Positions 47,413 through 56,416 of a stretch of DNA of 64,000 nt are shown here, one piece after another. Numbering within the stretch: the first letter of the stretch is position 1; each line of letters starts with the position of its first letter. Both the position numbers and the translations under genes were made by a program. The stretch comes from an uncultured Lachnospiraceae bacterium (lineage in GTDB: Bacteria > Bacillota > Clostridia > Lachnospirales > Lachnospiraceae): NCBI GenBank assembly GCA_910588535.1, contig CAJUOO010000002.1, positions 76,416-140,415 of the forward strand, read 5' to 3'. The notes beneath the pieces were generated by a model. That model worked only from the letters and a program-made list of their open reading frames with translations, did no database searches and was not told the origin of the DNA.

Positions 47413-48242
47413 TTATCTCCCCCACGTCTTATCAACTCATCTCTTGCTCTCTGATATTCTTCTTGTCTAGGTATTGCCCTGTGCCACTTCCCATTATTCT
47501 CCATAAAACTAATTCCTTTTCCCTTTACTGTGTGAGAAATAACACATTTAGGTTTTCCATATTGAGAGGATAAGCTTGTAATACAAGAATGAATCTGTTC
47601 CATACTATGCCCATCAATTTCTTTTACGTTCCAACCAAAAGACTCTATTCTCTCTTTTAATGGTTCAATGCTAATTACATTCTCTACTGGCTGATGAGAA
47701 CAAAATCCATTACGATCTATAATAAGAACAAGATTATCCAGCTTATAATGCCCAGCTTCCATAAGAGCTTCCCATATTTGTCCCTCATGCATTTCTCCAT
47801 CCCCAACCATTACATAGATAGTCTTTTCGGATTTTTTTAATTTTTTTGCCAGTGCCATTCCTACTCCATAAGATAATCCTTGTCCCAACAATCCTGAAGT
47901 ATAATCTGTCTGTGGTAACTTTAATAAATTAGTATGTCCCTGCAATCTGGAATCTATTTTTCGAAATGTCTGCAACTCTATATCCTGAATAAATCCAAGT
48001 TCATGTAATTCTGCATATAAAGCAGCCACTGCATGTCCTTTTGATAATATAAATCGATCTCGATTTTTATTCTCATACTCTATGACACATTCTCCAAGAT
48101 AAGTAATCATATCAACTGCAGATAATGCTCCTCCTAAATGGCCAGAATCGCCTTGATACACCATATCCAAAATCTTTATTCTATTTTTATTTGCTTTTTC
48201 TCGAAGCTGATTATAATTAACAGTCATGATTTCCTTCATCAT
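47409..48242 (-). CDS. transketolase-like enzyme, N-terminal (thiamine-diphosphate) subunit
   Basis: A 277-residue PP domain: YQGDSGHLGGALSAVDMITY, LSKGHAVAALYAELHELGFI, the ThDP/Mg motif GDGEMHEGQIWEALMEAGHY with LVLIIDRNG, and AIPRQEEYQRA. It forms one enzyme with the following gene. Starts at 48242 (GGAG upstream) and 48227 (AAGGA upstream) are both credible. It overlaps the cytidylyltransferase gene. Confidence 0.92.
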   Translation of the reverse strand: MMKEIMTVNYNQLREKANKNRIKILDMVYQGDSGHLGGALSAVDMITYLGECVIEYENKNRDRFILSKGHAVAALYAELHELGFIQDIELQTFRKIDSRLQGHTNLLKLPQTDYTSGLLGQGLSYGVGMALAKKLKKSEKTIYVMVGDGEMHEGQIWEALMEAGHYKLDNLVLIIDRNGFCSHQPVENVISIEPLKERIESFGWNVKEIDGHSMEQIHSCITSLSSQYGKPKCVISHTVKGKGISFMENNGKWHRAIPRQEEYQRARDELIRRGGDN

Positions 48243-48885
48243 TTTTCTCCAAGCCAACTATAGCCTCTGCCATCTCAAAATCTTCCTTTTCGTCAATGCA
48301 TACACTTTCCTTCCAACCAATAGGTTGTATCCAATGCCTGTCACCGATTCTTCGTTTTTTTTCTGTAAATACTTCTTTCTCAAAGACAAAGAGCTCACCT
48401 TCTACATATACAGGTTCTAATTCCTGAGTACGAACCACATCGGTAAGATTATAGTTAATTGGCTTTTCCTTATACCATACAAATTCCTTTATAGACTGAG
48501 CAACAAATGCAGAATCATAATTTTCTTCTCTTACTTTCTTTATTGTCTCTGTAATTGTTTTAGCAGTAATAAATGGCTGTGTCACATGCATCAATGCATA
48601 AATATCTGCATCAATTGTTCGGATAAATTCTTCAATAATATCTTTCGATTTTATCGTATCTGCATCCAAACTTTCAGGACGCTGTAAAAATTTTATCTTA
48701 TCTGGCATATATTCTTTAATAACGGGATCACTGCAAAACACATATACTTCATCTATACTTTCAACATGTTGTATTGTATCAAATAGATATTGACACAGAG
48801 GTTTTTCTCCTAAAAGCATTATATTTTTTCCCGGTAGCCTTTGATTATGCAATTTAATCGGAATCATAGCAACTACTTTTTTCAT
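48217..48885 (-). CDS. second CMP-sugar synthetase-like cytidylyltransferase
   Basis: A 222-residue acylneuraminate cytidylyltransferase family protein: MIPIKLHNQRLPGKNIMLLG (the variant nucleotide-binding loop), VYVFCSDPVIKEYMPD, ALMHVTQPFITAKTITETIK, VYVEGELFVFEK, IDEKEDFEMAEAIVG. It is not the same as the NeuA-like part of the fusion at 43210, so two different sugars may be activated. It shares ATGA-type overlap with the aldolase gene upstream. Confidence 0.88.
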   Translation of the reverse strand: MKKVVAMIPIKLHNQRLPGKNIMLLGEKPLCQYLFDTIQHVESIDEVYVFCSDPVIKEYMPDKIKFLQRPESLDADTIKSKDIIEEFIRTIDADIYALMHVTQPFITAKTITETIKKVREENYDSAFVAQSIKEFVWYKEKPINYNLTDVVRTQELEPVYVEGELFVFEKEVFTEKKRRIGDRHWIQPIGWKESVCIDEKEDFEMAEAIVGLEKNDEGNHDC

Positions 48886-49901
48886 CTTATCACCTTACTT
48901 TGTATATACTGTTCATATATAGAATCTAAATAATCGTAATCATACCTTTTTTTCTTATCTTTATCCAACATCTCAAACATACATTTTAGATCATAGCTAC
49001 TGACATTTGGCTTGTCTTTTAGATAGGCTGTTGCAAATACATGCACACCATATAATCCAGCATACATCATAGGCATAGAAAAACCCCACTCATACATTTT
49101 TTTAAACTCAACAAGATAATTATCTATCATATTCAAAATGTATTTCATATTATATTTCTTTAAACCTTCTCTATTTAAATATTCGGAAAATAATTCTGTA
49201 TTTAAATTTCCACCTCCTCTACCCATTCCATACAAAGAGGCATCAATAATAAGTTTTCTTTCCGGCTCACTTATTTTTAAAATATGCTGTGCAAGAGCAA
49301 AGGAATTTAATTGATTATTATGAGAATGAAAGCCAATTTTAATTTTTATATCTAGATTTTTTTTATATAGATTATACACTCTATCAATATCTGTAGAAGT
49401 TGCTAAAGAATAAGTATCTACCATAGATAATGCTTCTGCTTGTACTTCATTTGCCAATTCAATAATCTTTATAATATTCTCATCCCTATATGAGAAGGTA
49501 TCCATTGGCTGTATGGAAACCTTATATCCTTTATTAATTACTTTCTGTATAAATGGCTTTACATTATCAACATCTTTTTCAAAAAAACTAATTCGTATCA
49601 AATCAAAAGTTTTTCCATCAAAGGCTTCCAATTTATCAACATCATACCTTCCATAATCCACCAATGCTGCATAGATTGCCTCTTTCTTTTCTGGGATATA
49701 AGGAACAGCAAAAGAAGGCTGCGGAAAATATGTTCTGCCATGTTCAAATTCACACTCTTTTAAAAAACCACATTCAATTATCTCAATACCAGCATCTGTA
49801 AGATTATGTATAATATCTCTTATCGCTTGCTCGCCAAATCTTGCTTCATTTGCTTGCGCGCCATCTCTTAGAGTACAATCTAAAATCTGTATACTCTTCA
49901 T
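48882..49901 (-). CDS. DRE-TIM aldolase (4-hydroxy-2-oxovalerate aldolase-like)
   Basis: A 339-residue HMGL-like barrel: IQILDCTLRDGAQANEARFG (the DRE-like metal site), ALSMVDTYSLATSTD, IKIGFHSHNNQLNSFALAQH with metal-binding histidines, and DASLYGMGRGGGNLNTELFS. The family cleaves or forms 4-hydroxy-2-oxo acids with pyruvate. Together with the split transketolase and CMP-synthetase it appears to build an unusual keto-acid sugar. No aldehyde dehydrogenase partner is present, unlike in catabolic operons. Confidence 0.85.
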   Translation of the reverse strand: MKSIQILDCTLRDGAQANEARFGEQAIRDIIHNLTDAGIEIIECGFLKECEFEHGRTYFPQPSFAVPYIPEKKEAIYAALVDYGRYDVDKLEAFDGKTFDLIRISFFEKDVDNVKPFIQKVINKGYKVSIQPMDTFSYRDENIIKIIELANEVQAEALSMVDTYSLATSTDIDRVYNLYKKNLDIKIKIGFHSHNNQLNSFALAQHILKISEPERKLIIDASLYGMGRGGGNLNTELFSEYLNREGLKKYNMKYILNMIDNYLVEFKKMYEWGFSMPMMYAGLYGVHVFATAYLKDKPNVSSYDLKCMFEMLDKDKKKRYDYDYLDSIYEQYIQSKVIR

Positions 49902-49949
49902 AATAGATAACCTCCCCTTTTTCTCAATTATACAATTTTTTTCATATTT

Positions 49950-50836
49950 TTATTTACACAAATAAAGTACAATATAATCCGACAATCCTATTCTATTACA
50001 CTCATTTTTCCAGACATTATCAAATGTCTCTGTTATTATAGAATTTCGTATATTCGAACAAGGTTCTTTTTCTATTAACCAGCCAAATAAATTATCAAGA
50101 CCATATCGCTGATAATATTTCACTTTTACTTTTTTAAAGCCCACATTCTCTGCAATAAGTTTTAAATTCTTTTCTGAAAAAATCCACATATGCTGTGTAC
50201 TAAATAATAACTTTTTTTCAAATATCTCACCCAATAATTCTCTCATAACAGGAGCTTCCGTAGGTGTTCCAATAATAGCCTGTCCTTCTTCTGATAATAA
50301 ATCAAAGATATCTGTTATAAATTTTATTGGATCCTCCACATGTTCGATAACATCAAATGTGGTAATCACATCTACTTTATTTTTCCAATGTTCTTTTGCT
50401 TCATCCGAATAACCATAGATATGAAATCCTTTTTTTCTCATAACATTCTGATAGGATTTGGATGGCTCCACAGCAATTACTTCCTTCGCTACACCTTTTA
50501 TATAATCTAAAAAAGCACCACAGCCACAACCTATATCTGCCACAACTTTATTTCTAAAAATGGTCGTACCTGTGTAACACAACTTATCTAATGTCTCTTT
50601 GTCATGCAATTTATAAAACAGTTCCGCATCTCCCCCCCCTCCAAAGAATTTCGATACTCCTCACTTTCATAATAATACTTCATATCTTCTAAAATTGACT
50701 CATGCCATATAACATCACAATTATCGCACTTCCACATAATAATTGGATTTTCAGTATATCTACCAAGTCTACCATTTCTTATCAATCCTTGATAGGTTGT
50801 ATGAATCTTGTCATAATTACATAATTTACATTTCAT
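49950..50836 (-). pseudogene. zinc-ribbon class I SAM methyltransferase interrupted at a poly-G tract
   Basis: As read, an 82-residue N-part (MKCKLCNYDKIHTTYQGLIR; Cys pairs CKLC and CDNC form a ribbon) ends after the G8 tract at 50632-50639, and a 219-residue C-part begins in another frame. One more G joins them as SLEGGGDAELFYKLHDKETL into about 295 residues with the methyltransferase motifs VVADIGCGCGAFLDYI and FDVIEHVEDPIKF. This is the normal architecture of sugar C-methyltransferase-like proteins with an N-terminal zinc ribbon. Both parts are otherwise undamaged, which argues against old decay. Confidence 0.85.
50632..50639 (-). repeat. poly-G tract (G8) in the zinc-ribbon methyltransferase gene
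   Basis: Eight G on the coding strand between two A, one short of the in-frame length. It is the second such tract in the locus. Confidence 0.85.
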
Positions 50837-50847
50837 TATTTCTCTCC

Positions 50848-52089
50848 CTATTCAAATAATTGATCAAATTCAACTCTTGTCACCTCATTCAATTCTCCAC
50901 CTCTTGTAGCATTTCTTAATTTCTTTCCTAATTCATCTATCTTTTTTCCCGCATAAGCCAAGCATTGTCGCGCTTCTAATATATTACCCAATCCTAATAC
51001 CTCTTTTTTATCAGGAATTTTATAAAAATGAGAACCTTCCTCCTCACACCTTATTCCAGAAGTCATATCCACGCCTAAAAGATAAATTTCTCTAAATCCC
51101 ATATAAAATGCTATCTGTATTGCATCATATACTACTGTGCTACCCATATAAATTCCTTGATACATATCTATAGAAAACTGTGGATTTCCCGGTTGATAAC
51201 TTAGTCCTTTAAATTCATATATATTTTTTTCTTTCAGCTCTTCAATTTCTTTATAAAAATGGCGAATAAACTTTATACCTTCCATCTCAGCTATTCTAGA
51301 TCTATCATGCTGAACAACATTATAATCCACAGCAACATAATAATCTGGCCTCCAATGGGTATATTCATAAGCAAGATATATTCTATTTACTCCAAAACAT
51401 ATTTCTCCATTGTTATGTAAAATGTCTAAATCTGAATATCGTAAGCTTGGTCCATTGCCTATAACAAAGCATCTTCTTTCTTTATGTATATCTCTAAATT
51501 TTAATATTCTTTCATTTTTAAACCCATACTCCTTTTCATATATCTCATTAATATCCATGATTAGATAATTATGATTCACATCCAATATTTCTTGTAATTT
51601 TGTACTTTCTTCCTGATTCGTAATGACAATAGGCATATTTTTTTCAATGTTATTTATTTCATTCCGTTCAAGATAGCCAACAACTGTCTTTTCTTGTTTT
51701 TCTTTAAAACTTTCTTCTATCATTTCAGCTATGGGGTTTTTCGTATAAAAATAAATTGTTTTATATTTTTTCAATTCTAATTTAAAAATAATATCATCAC
51801 AATCTCTATAAAATCCAGTTTGCATATAAGGACAGTAATAAAAATGTAATATTCCTTTTTCTTTTAAACAATTGGATATTGACATTTTATCCATAAAACC
51901 GGTAATAATAATTTGCTCTTCATTTGCTTTTTCTAAATACTGCTTCAATGAAATAATAGGTATTTCCTCAATATATTTTCCCTGTTTTCGTTCATCATTA
52001 TCTATAACTGCAATAATATTCTTTCTTTTAAAAAACTGAATTGCTGCAATACAATTTATCCCTGCTCCAAATAAATAATACTTCCCCAT
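50848..52089 (-). CDS. Maf/DUF115-type glycosyltransferase with N-terminal Rossmann-like module
   Basis: A paralogue of the gene at 44868. Residues 1-100 carry the locus module (MGKYYLFGAGINCIAAIQFF, VIDNDERKQGKY). The MptE/DUF115 part has RRCFVIGNGPSLRYSDLDIL, FGVNRIYLAYEYTHWRPDYY and MGFREIYLLGVDMTS. Two such proteins with two CMP-synthetases fit two transferable ulosonic acids. I use the ATG at 52089; an in-frame GTG at 52098 is possible. Confidence 0.82.
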   Translation of the reverse strand: MGKYYLFGAGINCIAAIQFFKRKNIIAVIDNDERKQGKYIEEIPIISLKQYLEKANEEQIIITGFMDKMSISNCLKEKGILHFYYCPYMQTGFYRDCDDIIFKLELKKYKTIYFYTKNPIAEMIEESFKEKQEKTVVGYLERNEINNIEKNMPIVITNQEESTKLQEILDVNHNYLIMDINEIYEKEYGFKNERILKFRDIHKERRCFVIGNGPSLRYSDLDILHNNGEICFGVNRIYLAYEYTHWRPDYYVAVDYNVVQHDRSRIAEMEGIKFIRHFYKEIEELKEKNIYEFKGLSYQPGNPQFSIDMYQGIYMGSTVVYDAIQIAFYMGFREIYLLGVDMTSGIRCEEEGSHFYKIPDKKEVLGLGNILEARQCLAYAGKKIDELGKKLRNATRGGELNEVTRVEFDQLFE

Positions 52090-52217
52090 CACAATCACCG
52101 TTCATATTCTTTCTTTGATACAAATATATCCACAACTTTTTGCCTCATTGAAACACAAAATTATTTTGTAAGCATAAAAAATCCACTATTAATAAATTGT
52201 TTCAAAATAATAATTCT

Positions 52218-53110
52218 TCAAAAATACTTATCAATAAAATCTTCAGCTCCAATAAAAAAATCACTATACCTTTCTTTTAACTGATTATCCGACCAGTTCC
52301 ACCATGCTATTTTATTTAATTTATCTATCTGATCTTCTGAATATCTATAGCGAATAATTTGCGCTGGAACCCCGCCAACTACCGCATAATCAGGAACATC
52401 TTTCGTAATAACAGCCCCTGCTCCTGCAATTACTCCATTTCCTATATTTGCTCCGTTTGTTATAATTACATTTCTTCCAAGCCAAACATCATTTCCTATT
52501 TCTATTCTCTTTAATGTTTTCACTATTCCTTTTGGCTTTATTCCCGGAACATACCATCTTGCCTTTTTCATTTCTTCATATTTTCCTAACAATACACTAT
52601 TTATATTTGAATCTGCATATATAAAAGGATGCGTGGATAAATAATCAACAGGATGATTCTCCACCACATCAGAACCAATTGCAAAACTACAAAATGCTCC
52701 TACAGATTTTACAAGCCAATGATCGCACAATGGTCCATAACTGTATTTTCCACATTTTGTAAACTTTATGTCACCTTCCCCCCCTCATCAAATATATTAA
52801 TAATATTATCATCACTAAAATACTGTCTAATATTTTTATTAATCTGACCTATTACATCAGAATTTTCTATTGTCAATAGTACTGTGAGCTCACTACAATC
52901 TACCATTTCAAAATATTCTATATTTTTAATTTTTTGATTATAAACAGCTAATTTATTATCAATAATATACTTTTCTTCAATACAAAAATTCCAATTTAAA
53001 ATCTGCTTTGTCAACATCCCATTCTCACCAAATGGATATATAATAAAATTCTTTTTTCCCGCAACGATTGCTTTTTCAATCTTTTCTCTTATTCTCTGAT
53101 ATTTTGTCAT
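52218..53110 (-). pseudogene. CatB-like acetyltransferase with Rossmann-like module, interrupted at a poly-G tract
   Basis: As read, a 114-residue N-part holding the locus module (NFIIYPFGENGMLTKQILNW) stops at 52766, and a 170-residue C-part follows in another frame. The C-part has hexapeptide repeats and IEIGNDVWLGRNVIITNGAN, VIAGAGAVITKDVPDYAVVG, typical of xenobiotic/sugar acetyltransferases. One more G in the G7 tract at 52778-52784 joins them as DEGGEGDIKFTKCGKYSYGP, restoring the usual KYSYG strand just before the LbH domain, about 297 residues in all. Confidence 0.85.
52778..52784 (-). repeat. poly-G tract (G7) in the acetyltransferase gene
   Basis: Seven G on the coding strand, one short of the in-frame length. 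It is the third tract in the locus with the same one-base deficit. Confidence 0.8.
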
Positions 53111-53134
53111 ATTATTACCTATCTTTTATCTATT

Positions 53135-54166
53135 TCATTTAGTAACAAATACATCTACAACCTTCTGCCTCACAGAAACACAAAATTGATTTGTTAAAAC
53201 AAAACATCCACTATCTAATATCACATCATAATATTTAGGATTAATACTAATAATATAAGCTTTTCTTGGGTTTCTTTTCAGACTTTCACAAATATTCTCT
53301 ATTGTTTTTGAGAATATATCTTTCGCAAAAGGATCGAAATAATAAAACCAGTTGTATTTATCTAGCTCTGTTGTAACCAATGAAGCATCTCTGTGTAAAC
53401 ATAATATTTCCTTATTATCTTCATTTTCTGAATAATTTAATCCCAATTTTGCAAAATTTGAAATCATAATTTCATATATGCTACTTTCAAATTCTACTCC
53501 CCCTACTCTACTAAATCCATAGTCTAAAAAGGCAACCATTGCCCCACCTTTACCACAGCCAAAGTCAAAGATCGCATCATTCTCTTGTGGCAAACAATGG
53601 CATTTATCTAAAATTGGAAATATTTCTTTCTGTGTACTAATGCGATAACTATGACATCCATTCTTTGCCTCTTTAAAATTTGAACTGCTAATCGCTGTAA
53701 CAAAATCACAGTCAAACATATATTCTAACCATTCCATAAATTGTACGCCATATAAACCTTCTTTTTTCTTTTTAAATATAACATTCTCCCGTTCTTCCAT
53801 CCCTATATAATTTTTATATACTATTTCAAAAAAATTGAAATACGTTTTATTTTTTACATACCCATGTTTCTCTATTTTTTGAATTTTAACATCGTCACCG
53901 GGAACAGCTAGCCAAACTACTGCATCTTTCACATCCATATAATTAAACTCAAACAAGGAGTCTCGAAATAACGGAAAATTATACGGTACTCCATTTGACC
54001 AATCATCAGTAATAATAAAGTCTACTTTTATACTATGATAATACTCTGCATACCACTCTAAAAAACGTTCTGAATATCCATATCCATAAAGAATAACTCT
54101 ACGTCCAAAACATTTTACTATTATATCATCTAATTTTTCTCTGAAATTCTCAAATACCTTTAACAT
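53135..54166 (-). CDS. SAM-dependent methyltransferase-like protein with N-terminal Rossmann-like module
   Basis: Residues 1-110 are the locus module (RRVILYGYGYSERFLEWYAE, FIITDDWSNG). Residues about 150-343 hold a class I methyltransferase-like fold: IFDFGCGKGGAMVAFLDYGF, VGGVEFESSIYEI, and WFYYFDPFAKDIFSKTIENI, a pattern seen in the DOT1-like/class I subset. Substrate unknown. It begins just below a structured gap. Confidence 0.75.
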   Translation of the reverse strand: MLKVFENFREKLDDIIVKCFGRRVILYGYGYSERFLEWYAEYYHSIKVDFIITDDWSNGVPYNFPLFRDSLFEFNYMDVKDAVVWLAVPGDDVKIQKIEKHGYVKNKTYFNFFEIVYKNYIGMEERENVIFKKKKEGLYGVQFMEWLEYMFDCDFVTAISSSNFKEAKNGCHSYRISTQKEIFPILDKCHCLPQENDAIFDFGCGKGGAMVAFLDYGFSRVGGVEFESSIYEIMISNFAKLGLNYSENEDNKEILCLHRDASLVTTELDKYNWFYYFDPFAKDIFSKTIENICESLKRNPRKAYIISINPKYYDVILDSGCFVLTNQFCVSVRQKVVDVFVTK

Positions 54167-54312
54167 ATTATTCTCCTTATTACCTTTTACATTTTATCTT
54201 GAAATCAGATACTTCTTAAACAATGTCTTTTGCTATCTTTGAAGTATTAGGTTTCACCCTTCCGTCACAACCCCCGCTACATAAAACAGGGCATTACACT
54301 TGCAACGCCCAT

Positions 54313-54380
54313 ATTTATTCCTCGTGACAGTCGCCATATAACTATAACCAGTCACTTAGCTCGTTGTTCGCGGGAATAAA
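54313..54380. repeat. hairpin region, possible decayed relative of elements A and B
   Basis: ATTTATTCC pairs with GGAATAAAC around an inner GTGAC/GTCAC and the string TTAGCTCG, which also occurs in A and B. CCGTCAC occurs further left at 54262-54268. The match is much weaker than between A and B, so relation is only suggested. Confidence 0.3.
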
Positions 54381-54397
54381 CAAGACCACTCCATTTT

Positions 54398-56395
54398 TTA
54401 TATATCTCCTACATACTCTTTTATAACACGGATCGTTTCTTCCATTATATTTCTATCCGCAACAGCTATCCTAGCAACCAGCTCTTCCTTATCTGTAAAC
54501 AGCCTTATCAATATCCCTCTTTCCTTTAAATATTCCCTTAGCTTTTGCATATCTGTATTTTCTATTCTAACTGCTACAAAATTAGAATCCGACTGAAATG
54601 CTCTCACATGTTCCATTTGATTTAAAGACTCTATAAACCACGTTTTAACCTGATTTAATTCCTTATTCATTCTTTCATAATATTCTTTATCATGCACAGC
54701 AGCCACAGCCATTTTGCGTGATATGGTATTTTCTCTAAATAATGGCAGATCCAGTCCAAATATATGCTTTACCTTTGCGTTACAAAATCCATATCCAACC
54801 CGCATATTTGCCAATCCATAGTATTTTGAAAATGTTCTTGATATTATAATATTGGAATATGTCTCAACCACCCTTCTCACATCTATATTTGTCTCAGAAA
54901 AACCCCAGTATGCTTCATCCAGTAATATTAATGATTCTGGATTTTCCTTTACAATAATCTCAACAGTCTTTCCATCTATTTTGCAGCCAGTTGGATTATG
55001 TGGATTCGTTATCACAATAATTTTGGGATGATATTTTTCTGCTTTTTTTAGCAGATCCTCAATATCCATATAATATGTATAATCATCCTTACGAACGTTG
55101 TAATAAAATACCTCACAGAACTTTTCTTTTGCTAGACTTTCATAATAATTCCAACCCGGATTTGATGTTAATACCTTATCTCCTCTCTCTAATCCAATAG
55201 AAAATACAGACTTAATTAATTCTGCTGAACCATTATGAATATAGATCTCATCCTCTGGTATTGAAAAGGCTGCTGATATTTCTTCTATTAAAAAATCCTT
55301 TGATGCCATGTCATATTCATATAGATCTTGTATCTTAACATCCTTTAACACGTCCAGACATTTCGGGCTTGGTCCAAAGGTATTTTCATTTAAGTGAAGG
55401 CGTCCTGTATGTTGATCGGTCACTGCAGAATTATAGCGTTCCACATCATCATATTTCTCAAAAATATTAGGAAGCTTTTTGTGATCCTCCATTGACTTTT
55501 TTAATAGATTATCTCTATATTTTGCAAAATCAGCATCAAATGCTATCACGTCATCAATGGTATCAAATTCCTGAAGAATATCATCGGAATATTTTACTAA
55601 ACGAAACTTTAAGTCCTGAATATGCTTTATATGAAAATCATCCATCATCATCTTTTTTGTGTCTGGATCTTCATATTCTTTTTGTAAATAGTCCAAAAAC
55701 TTCCTGCTGAATTGTTCAGAAAAAAATGCTTCCCCAATGGTATACCATGCACATTTTCCACCTCTCACTATCTCTGTAATATAATCTCCATCCATCTTTG
55801 TAACACAATATTCATCTGCATATTCTTCCGTATATTTGCAGGCATAATAGGAATCATACACATATTCTTCAAATACATTTTCCCCGAAATAATTATCTGA
55901 GCAGCAAATATAGCTTTTTTTCAAATAATCTCTAGCAGCATATAGAGAAGAAATATTATTGTAGCGATAATAGTCATCATTCTCTATTAAAATCACATGA
56001 TATTTCTCTCTTAGATACTGAAACTTCTCTTTTAAATAACCAACCACCACAATTATTTCTTTTATTCCAGAGTCCTGTAATTGTTTAATCTGCCTCTCAA
56101 TCAGCGCCTCACCTTTTACCACATACAAACCCTTTGGGATAATCCTAGACAAAGGCAAACTTCTTAAACCGACGCCAGCAGCCATAATAATAGCATTATC
56201 CACTTTATATTCTTCAAGAGCCTGATACCCTAGCTTTGTCACATTCTCTTCCAGCCATCTTTTCTCTGTCAACTGTTGTAGTATTGCTGCTGTCTGTTTT
56301 TCTGTATAGCCTGTCCTCTCTGCAATTTCCTTTGTATCTCTGTTGTCCTTCCACTTATGAATTGCATATAAGACATTAAATTCTTCAATCTTCAT
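54398..56395 (-). CDS. fusion: winged helix, LicC-like cytidylyltransferase, PLP-dependent aminotransferase/decarboxylase-like domain
   Basis: A 665-residue fusion. Residues 1-65 are a winged-helix segment (EIAERTGYTEKQTAAILQQL), as in LicC-type proteins. Residues 66-300 are a nucleotidyltransferase: NAIIMAAGVGLRSLPLSRII, then PKGLYVVKGEALIERQIKQL. Residues 325-665 are a fold-type-I PLP enzyme near HisC/CobD: LHLNENTFGPSPKCLDVL, ITNPHNPTGC, LILLDEAYWGF, and the PLP lysine in SRTFSKYYGLANMRVGYGF. Next to LicD, it probably makes and activates an amino-alcohol phosphate, for example CDP-ethanolamine, if the PLP part is a decarboxylase. Aminotransferase activity is the alternative. Confidence 0.85.
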   Translation of the reverse strand: MKIEEFNVLYAIHKWKDNRDTKEIAERTGYTEKQTAAILQQLTEKRWLEENVTKLGYQALEEYKVDNAIIMAAGVGLRSLPLSRIIPKGLYVVKGEALIERQIKQLQDSGIKEIIVVVGYLKEKFQYLREKYHVILIENDDYYRYNNISSLYAARDYLKKSYICCSDNYFGENVFEEYVYDSYYACKYTEEYADEYCVTKMDGDYITEIVRGGKCAWYTIGEAFFSEQFSRKFLDYLQKEYEDPDTKKMMMDDFHIKHIQDLKFRLVKYSDDILQEFDTIDDVIAFDADFAKYRDNLLKKSMEDHKKLPNIFEKYDDVERYNSAVTDQHTGRLHLNENTFGPSPKCLDVLKDVKIQDLYEYDMASKDFLIEEISAAFSIPEDEIYIHNGSAELIKSVFSIGLERGDKVLTSNPGWNYYESLAKEKFCEVFYYNVRKDDYTYYMDIEDLLKKAEKYHPKIIVITNPHNPTGCKIDGKTVEIIVKENPESLILLDEAYWGFSETNIDVRRVVETYSNIIISRTFSKYYGLANMRVGYGFCNAKVKHIFGLDLPLFRENTISRKMAVAAVHDKEYYERMNKELNQVKTWFIESLNQMEHVRAFQSDSNFVAVRIENTDMQKLREYLKERGILIRLFTDKEELVARIAVADRNIMEETIRVIKEYVGDI

Positions 56396-56416
56396 CTTAG
56401 TTTCCCCATCTAATCT

